Part shown: positions 24,624 through 28,747 of the stretch, in pieces
How positions within the stretch are numbered: the stretch's first letter is position 1
How the letters are laid out: each line of letters opens with the position of its first letter
Source of the DNA: Chloroflexi bacterium RBG_13_53_26
GTDB taxonomy: Bacteria > Chloroflexota > Dehalococcoidia > UBA2247 > RBG-13-53-26
Direction of reading: 5' to 3'
Length of the DNA: 28,747 bases
Assembly (NCBI GenBank): GCA_001795035.1
Contig: MGMW01000025.1
Span: forward strand, 1 to 28,747
Translations under genes and position numbers: made by a program
Notes under the pieces: generated by a model
What the model saw: the letters and a program-made list of their open reading frames with translations, nothing else
The model's database searches: none
What the model was told of the DNA's origin: nothing

Positions 24624-25334
24624 ATGCTGGAGATAATATTGTGGGTGCTGGGAATAACAAGCTTCACCCTTTTTGGAGCCTGGTATGCCAGGAGGTTTGA
24701 GAAGCCTGACGCGCTGATTGGCCTCTACGTATTGTTTGTGGCTATCAGTCAGATCACTGCGGCCAAGATAGCGGAATACGACCTTGGCTTCATCACGGTT
24801 ACGGCACCCGCCGCGGTTCTGGTCTATTCAGTCACCTATCTTTTCACCGACATCGTAAACGAAAGGTTTGGTCGCAGTGAAGTCCACCGGATGATCTTGA
24901 TTGCCTTTGTAACCCAGGTGGCCATGATTTTCTTTCTGTGGCTGGCCACGCGGCTCAGTCCGGCGCCCTTCTGGGAGAATCAAGAGTCCTGGGAAGCGAT
25001 AGTAAGCCTGGTTCCCCGGATCACTCTGGCGTCGTGGGTGGCCTTCCTGGTGAGTGAGAACCTTGATGCCTGGATATATGACATGTTCAGGAAGTTGACC
25101 AAGGGGAGGCATCTCTGGGCCAGGAATGTCTTCAGCTCCATCCCGTCGCTCACCGTCGATACCTTCATCTTCATCACTATAGCCTTTGTGGGGACAATGC
25201 CGCTGTGGTCTTTGATAGAAGGTCAGCTCTTCACCAAATGGCTGGTTGGCCTGGTCAATATACCATTCATGTATTTCAATAGATGGCTTCTCTTTGGGTT
25301 ACCCGGAGGCAGAGCGGATCGTCAGAAAGAATAG
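24624..25334 (+). CDS. yhhQ: Queuosine precursor transporter, YhhQ/QPTR family
   Basis: An integral membrane protein (236 residues, about six hydrophobic helices) of the VUT/DUF165 family that imports queuine or preQ0/preQ1 for tRNA queuosine. Family marks are the helix ending LVYSVTYLFTDIVNERFGR, the ENLDAWIYDMFRKLT segment, and the ARNVFSSIPSLTVDTFIFITIAF helix. A GGGGGTGAG ribosome site lies about 6 nt before ATG 24624. No queuosine synthesis gene is beside it, consistent with salvage. It converges on the GH3 gene; the 286-bp gap between them (25335-25620) shows no gene or clear terminator. Confidence 0.92.
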   Translation: MLEIILWVLGITSFTLFGAWYARRFEKPDALIGLYVLFVAISQITAAKIAEYDLGFITVTAPAAVLVYSVTYLFTDIVNERFGRSEVHRMILIAFVTQVAMIFFLWLATRLSPAPFWENQESWEAIVSLVPRITLASWVAFLVSENLDAWIYDMFRKLTKGRHLWARNVFSSIPSLTVDTFIFITIAFVGTMPLWSLIEGQLFTKWLVGLVNIPFMYFNRWLLFGLPGGRADRQKE

Positions 25335-25620
25335 AGGGAATCCCTCATGATCAGCCAATATGCCACGACGGCAGGCTTCTCCAGATAGTCCGGGGGTTGT
25401 CTGACGAAATTCCGAGTATCGACTACTGTGTCTATGAGTGCGGGCAGGTCGCCTGCAAACCTAAGCCAAGAGTAGCGCATGGGCTGATGCCAGATTCAAC
25501 CCATCGCACACATTGGAGCACTTTGTCTAGAATTCGTGACCAATCATGAATCGGGCAACTCCCTGGAACCGTGCTGGTGCAGTCATCCTTTCTTTGACCG
25601 GCCACAACATCATCGTGCTA

Positions 25621-27294
25621 TCAAATAGCTGCCACCTCGCTGGTCGAAACGGCGGGGAGTGATTGCGCGCCAAGTAAGGCAAGCGCCTTTTCTGAAGGAT
25701 TGACATGAGGGGGCTTCAGATGTCCAAGATCGGCCCCCTCGGCCTGCCGCTGGGCAATGTAACTGGCAAAAGCACTCTGGGGAAGCAGGGCGACCTCCAC
25801 AAGGTTGGAGTCAACCGAATGCTGCAATTGAGCTGGGGAGTCCTCACCATCGTAGATGTTGTACGGGTTGTGATGGTACTTGCCCTCTAGCCTACCGAGT
25901 TCACGACTGATGGCCGTAGCCATGGTGGCCTCTCTGAGACCATCCCTGTGTCTGGGTTCGATGTAAACCTGGAGGAAGGCCCTATCGCCGATCACCTTCT
26001 TACTGGCGGTCCACTCAACATATGGAATGCCGGTGTTCTGGATTGCCTCCCAGATTATCCTTTCGGTCAGCCGACCAAGTCCGGCAATGTCAATAACATC
26101 ATCCGCCCTGCCATAGAAGACCATCTGGGGAAGGTCAATGTCTGAATGCTCGTTGCGAAGGGAGATTATCCGGATCATATCCCCTACCCTGAACCTGACC
26201 AAGGCTCCGCCGTGCAGGTTAGTGATCACGATCTCGTAGTTCTGCCCGGGCTTAACCTCGTCCAGCAGGACGGTCTCCGGCTCGTAGGAATGATCCATCT
26301 GCCATTTGAAATGCTCATCCTCGGGGATGAATTCAAAGAAGTTGAGGTTGGGCACAAAGGTCATACCTTCGTAGTCCCAGGTTTGGGCAGCGTAGATTCC
26401 CCCTTCAGTGCCTCCGTAGAGCTCCAACGGCCGCCGGCCCCACATCTCCTCGACCTTCTTGGTGAATACGGCTGAGTCAGTGCCGCCTCCATATATCACC
26501 TTGATGTTCCATAAATCGCTGGGAAGCATGGGCCGTCCCGCCAGCTTGCTCCTCACCAGCCCTTTGGCCAGACGCAATATGGCCTTCGGGTGAGCTCTGA
26601 GGAAGGCAAGATCAGGTTTCTTGGGTTGCTCCTTCATCTGCTCTCCCACTGCCACCAGGACCGATGGCAATCCGCCGAAGGCATCCAGCCCTTCGTAGAG
26701 AGCTTCTGCAAAGCCAGCCTTGATCTTGTCGACGAAATTTAATCCATCAGCGTTAGAGGGCAAAAAATCGAAGTTGAAGGCCTGTTTGGTCAGATCTCCA
26801 ATCGCACCGGAGGCATACTCTGGACCTCCTACTGTACATAACACTTTCCAGTGCTCCTTGATATGGGCGATATCACCGCGATAGCGAGACGCGGCAAAGA
26901 GGGAGCATGCGGCGCAGGCCTTCTCGCATTCCGCAGTGAAACGTTCTGACATGGGCACCCATTTGACTTCATAGGTGCCACTGTAGCCAGAGGTTTTTAT
27001 CCAGCGAGCCGGCTTGGCCGGCAAGACAGACTCGCGACGTTCGGGTAGCTCAGGGCAGTAGTCAGCATAGGTCGTCAGCGGTACCCGCTGGCGGAACTCA
27101 TCTACGGTACTGGGCGTGGCCCACCACATTACTTTCTGCCCCAGCCTGGAGTTGGTCAGCAGTTCGATTTGTTCCAGGAGCAGTCTCTTTTGGATGGCCA
27201 TAAACTGCTCTATGGAGAGGTCTATGAAGCCGCAGCACATCTGCCACAGTTCGTCCCTCCTGCCCTGTCGCAATAGGTCGATTGGCCTGACCAT
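25621..27294 (-). CDS. GH3-family acyl-adenylate-forming enzyme
   Basis: A 557-residue protein of the GH3 (auxin-responsive promoter) family; plant members join amino acids to hormone carboxylates through acyl-adenylates. The order of motifs fits: FRQRVPLTTYADY, the ATP loop WIKTSGYSGTYEVKWVP (about residue 98), YGGTEGGIYAAQTW as the second nucleotide motif, VRFRVGDMIRI, and YGRADDVIDIAGLGRLTE near the hinge. The C-terminal domain is present. ATG 27294 has GGGGGTG a few nt upstream; the frame extends to a TTG at 27324. Neighbours give no clue to the substrates, and auxin itself should not be assumed. It is monocistronic. Confidence 0.87.
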   Translation of the reverse strand: MVRPIDLLRQGRRDELWQMCCGFIDLSIEQFMAIQKRLLLEQIELLTNSRLGQKVMWWATPSTVDEFRQRVPLTTYADYCPELPERRESVLPAKPARWIKTSGYSGTYEVKWVPMSERFTAECEKACAACSLFAASRYRGDIAHIKEHWKVLCTVGGPEYASGAIGDLTKQAFNFDFLPSNADGLNFVDKIKAGFAEALYEGLDAFGGLPSVLVAVGEQMKEQPKKPDLAFLRAHPKAILRLAKGLVRSKLAGRPMLPSDLWNIKVIYGGGTDSAVFTKKVEEMWGRRPLELYGGTEGGIYAAQTWDYEGMTFVPNLNFFEFIPEDEHFKWQMDHSYEPETVLLDEVKPGQNYEIVITNLHGGALVRFRVGDMIRIISLRNEHSDIDLPQMVFYGRADDVIDIAGLGRLTERIIWEAIQNTGIPYVEWTASKKVIGDRAFLQVYIEPRHRDGLREATMATAISRELGRLEGKYHHNPYNIYDGEDSPAQLQHSVDSNLVEVALLPQSAFASYIAQRQAEGADLGHLKPPHVNPSEKALALLGAQSLPAVSTSEVAAI

Positions 27295-27452
27295 AACACA
27301 CCCCCTATACAATTCTGTCAGCAATGAGAGATGCTGAGCAGAACACGGAGAAACCTGTGCTGCCCCCGCGGAGAATGAAAAACGAGCAGGAAGTGGCTAG
27401 AACTCAGACGGACTGACCATCAAAGGTGATACCCTGCTCCCCACTCGCTTTT

Positions 27453-27659
27453 TCACCCCCCTCGTAGGTTGCCTGGCGCTTGACCGAGCTTGGGGCACTG
27501 GACCATCAGTGCCTCTATGCGATTCCGTTCCCCCCGTGCTTCTGCTGCAAGCTCTCGAACGAGAACATACCACAAACACCCAAGGCTCTGCAAGGCCAGA
27601 CTGGACAGTCTGACCAATCTCTCACCACTCGACCCTACCGATGCCATCGTCATCTCCAT
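27453..27659 (-). CDS. Possible small hypothetical protein, 68 aa (low confidence)
   Basis: An open frame with plausible protein composition: a predicted amphipathic helix with LSSLALQSLG and LWYVLVRELAAEARGERNR. The ribosome site before ATG 27659 is weak (GGGACCAG). I recognise no family. Overlapping frames of similar size are open on the other strand, so it may be chance. It may also be a remnant of a decayed gene. Confidence 0.25.
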   Translation of the reverse strand: MEMTMASVGSSGERLVRLSSLALQSLGCLWYVLVRELAAEARGERNRIEALMVQCPKLGQAPGNLRGG

Positions 27660-27714
27660 CTGGTCCCAGTCTCATGTCTTCCAGAGCACCTCTGCATCGT
27701 GATTCCCGAACGAT

Positions 27715-27739
27715 CTAACAGTTCACATTGTTCTGTTAG
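27715..27739. repeat. Inverted repeat CTAACAG-N11-CTGTTAG
   Basis: A perfect 7-bp inverted repeat with an 11-nt centre in the gap upstream of the gene at 27956. The size and dyad symmetry would suit a transcription-factor site. There is no T-run after it, so an intrinsic terminator is unlikely. Function is unknown. Confidence 0.4.
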
Positions 27740-27955
27740 TGAATGATTATGGTAATTGACTCACTGCAGAGAGCGCGCGTGCGCGTTCAATCCAATCGAG
27801 ATGTTTCTGCGAGAATCATGGTCGTTTCGGAGATAGTTCTGAGGCATCTTTGGTGTAAGCTTCATTCTATTCAATGAAACCGGTGGCTGAAGGCCCTCTT
27901 ATATCGACGACTTAGGGGATAGCCAGCATTTGATGGTGCACCAACGGAGACTTGC

Positions 27956-28660
27956 ATGACGTCGAGATCTTCAAAGGAAAATGCCCACCAGTGGTGGAGC
28001 GATGACAGGCTCAGGCCAGTGAGAGTGATGGTATGTATGTCCAATTGCACTGCAGTGGGATACACGTATCGTGTATGTCATCAGCGTCTCTTGGATGCCC
28101 TCAACAATGGTCTTGTGGCCAATCTGTCACGCATCGGTCATGACTTTGTGCCGCTTACCGATGTCAAGATGTTCTTCCCGGCAGGTGAACACGAGTACCT
28201 GACATCTACCCACATCAGCAAAGCCAATATTCTCTTCGTTGTTGAGATGGGCAATGGACAGCCCGAAAGAGAGAGTACCCGCAGAGTGATAAAGAAGCAC
28301 CTCGCAGTCAAGATGCGTCTCCAATCATACAGTCTCATCGGCAACATGCATGCCACAATATGGGGGCAACTGGTGCACACCATCGAAGGCGACGAGAGAT
28401 TCTTGCCCCTCACAAATGTTGAGATTACCCCCAAATTGTTCGAAGACCAATCAAGATTCGCTTTCGTTGCCATCAACAGACACCAGGTACTCTATGCTGC
28501 CGAATCCACCGGTTTGTCTTTAGGACCAGAATTGGCACTAACAGGGGTCAAGACGACCAAAGCCGAATTACTCCCACCCTGCCCTGCCCCGACCAAGCTG
28601 AGGCTCAAGAAGCCGAGAGGTTGCCGAGCCTCTCCAAGGAAGGTCATGGAGCAGGGGTGA
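27956..28660 (+). CDS. Uncharacterised protein with two copies of one ~75-residue domain
   Basis: I do not recognise a named family. The 234-residue protein has two related halves: residues about 22-97 and 116-184. Each holds a beta-rich start with a Gly (AVGYTYRV, SLIGNMHAT), an L-D/H-x-L segment, the matching core DFVPLTDVKMF / RFLPLTNVEIT, and a closing strand ILFVVEM / FAFVAINRHQVLY. It looks like an internal duplication. The C-terminal 45 residues are rich in Lys, Arg and Pro and probably disordered. No signal peptide or membrane helix is seen. ATG 27956 has GGAG 6 nt upstream. It is likely cytoplasmic; the role is unknown. Confidence 0.75.
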   Translation: MTSRSSKENAHQWWSDDRLRPVRVMVCMSNCTAVGYTYRVCHQRLLDALNNGLVANLSRIGHDFVPLTDVKMFFPAGEHEYLTSTHISKANILFVVEMGNGQPERESTRRVIKKHLAVKMRLQSYSLIGNMHATIWGQLVHTIEGDERFLPLTNVEITPKLFEDQSRFAFVAINRHQVLYAAESTGLSLGPELALTGVKTTKAELLPPCPAPTKLRLKKPRGCRASPRKVMEQG

Positions 28661-28747
28661 AAGCCTGGTAATCTCATGCAGGCAAGCCGTGAGTCTTTGC
28701 TCGTGCCACCCGACGGAGTTGAACCCTCTCCTATCGATGCCGCTTGT

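Larger units (their letters stand above)
27295..27955. other. Gene-poor intergenic region, 661 bp
   Basis: The stretch between the divergent GH3 gene and the duplicated-domain gene. Only short frames are open and none has a recognisable domain; the best is listed at 27453-27659. Features seen are the inverted repeat at 27715-27739, a 14-nt alternating purine-pyrimidine run rich in GC (27773-27786), a TTGACT hexamer (27756-27761) without a good -10, and TTCATT-CTATTC-AATGAA (27861-27878). No tRNA, riboswitch or terminator could be supported. Confidence 0.6.

Noticed and set aside
28676..28747. Open frame to the window edge, or the 3' part of a minus-strand tRNA (GGGTTCAACTCC looks like a T-arm)
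   Set aside because: The possible T-stem has a mismatch, no CCA follows, and the rest would lie beyond the window. The frame has no ribosome site and is only 24 codons. Neither can be supported.
1..28747. CRISPR arrays, phage genes, toxin-antitoxin or restriction systems
   Set aside because: No regularly spaced repeats were seen. Apart from the one IS481-type transposase, no mobile or defence-type protein was found among the coding regions.

Overview
This window is dense bacterial chromosome, mid-50s percent GC by eye. Every gene is bacterial, with Shine-Dalgarno sites and sigma70-type promoters. Gene content and protein style (Sua5-type TsaC, a FAD geranylgeranyl-reductase-like protein, a MetF fused to a cysteine-rich MTHFR C-terminal domain, ThyX, RtcB plus archease, a bacterial GH3 enzyme) suggest an uncultured anaerobe, possibly Chloroflexota of the Dehalococcoidia type. 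The phylum is an inference and is not proved here. No rRNA, CRISPR array or confirmed tRNA was seen.

Layout. 1-726 (-) is the 5' part of proB, cut by the window edge. 910-1173 (+) is a standalone Smr protein. 1186-11843 (-) is one long run of close-packed genes, in transcription order guaA, a short ferritin-like gene, purD, tsaE, tsaB, tsaD, a 30-codon leader ORF, tsaC/sua5, a geranylgeranyl-reductase-like gene, purE, purB and mutM. It joins purine synthesis to a full bacterial t6A tRNA-modification set and an oxidised-guanine repair enzyme. 12024-16578 (+) holds an EmrB/QacA-type MFS exporter, a PIG-L/LmbE deacetylase, archease and RtcB (RNA repair). 16833-17141 (-) is a small zinc-ribbon protein. 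17308-21103 (-) is a folate one-carbon block: MetF, a pseudo-receiver/MetF/MetV-like fusion, and ThyX. 21216-23311 (-) is a two-component pair: a cNMP-binding-domain hybrid histidine kinase and a single-domain response regulator. An IS481-type element (about 23359-24459) abuts the kinase promoter. 24624-25334 (+) is a YhhQ-type queuosine-precursor transporter, 25621-27294 (-) a GH3-family adenylate-forming enzyme, and 27956-28660 (+) an unrecognised protein built from two copies of one domain. The largest gene-poor stretch is 27295-27955.

Most notable: (1) the three-part pseudo-receiver/MetF/MetV-like fusion, whose receiver lacks the phospho-accepting Asp, next to a second MetF and close to a two-component system; (2) a diverged 94-bp-period tandem duplication of the 5' end of sua5, which leaves a 30-codon ORF between tsaD and sua5; (3) guaA with a consensus -10 box 7 nt before its ATG, suggesting a leaderless mRNA, and an N-terminal extension of about 60 residues; (4) the duplicated-domain protein at the right end. 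No defence or mobile cargo system beyond the single IS was found.
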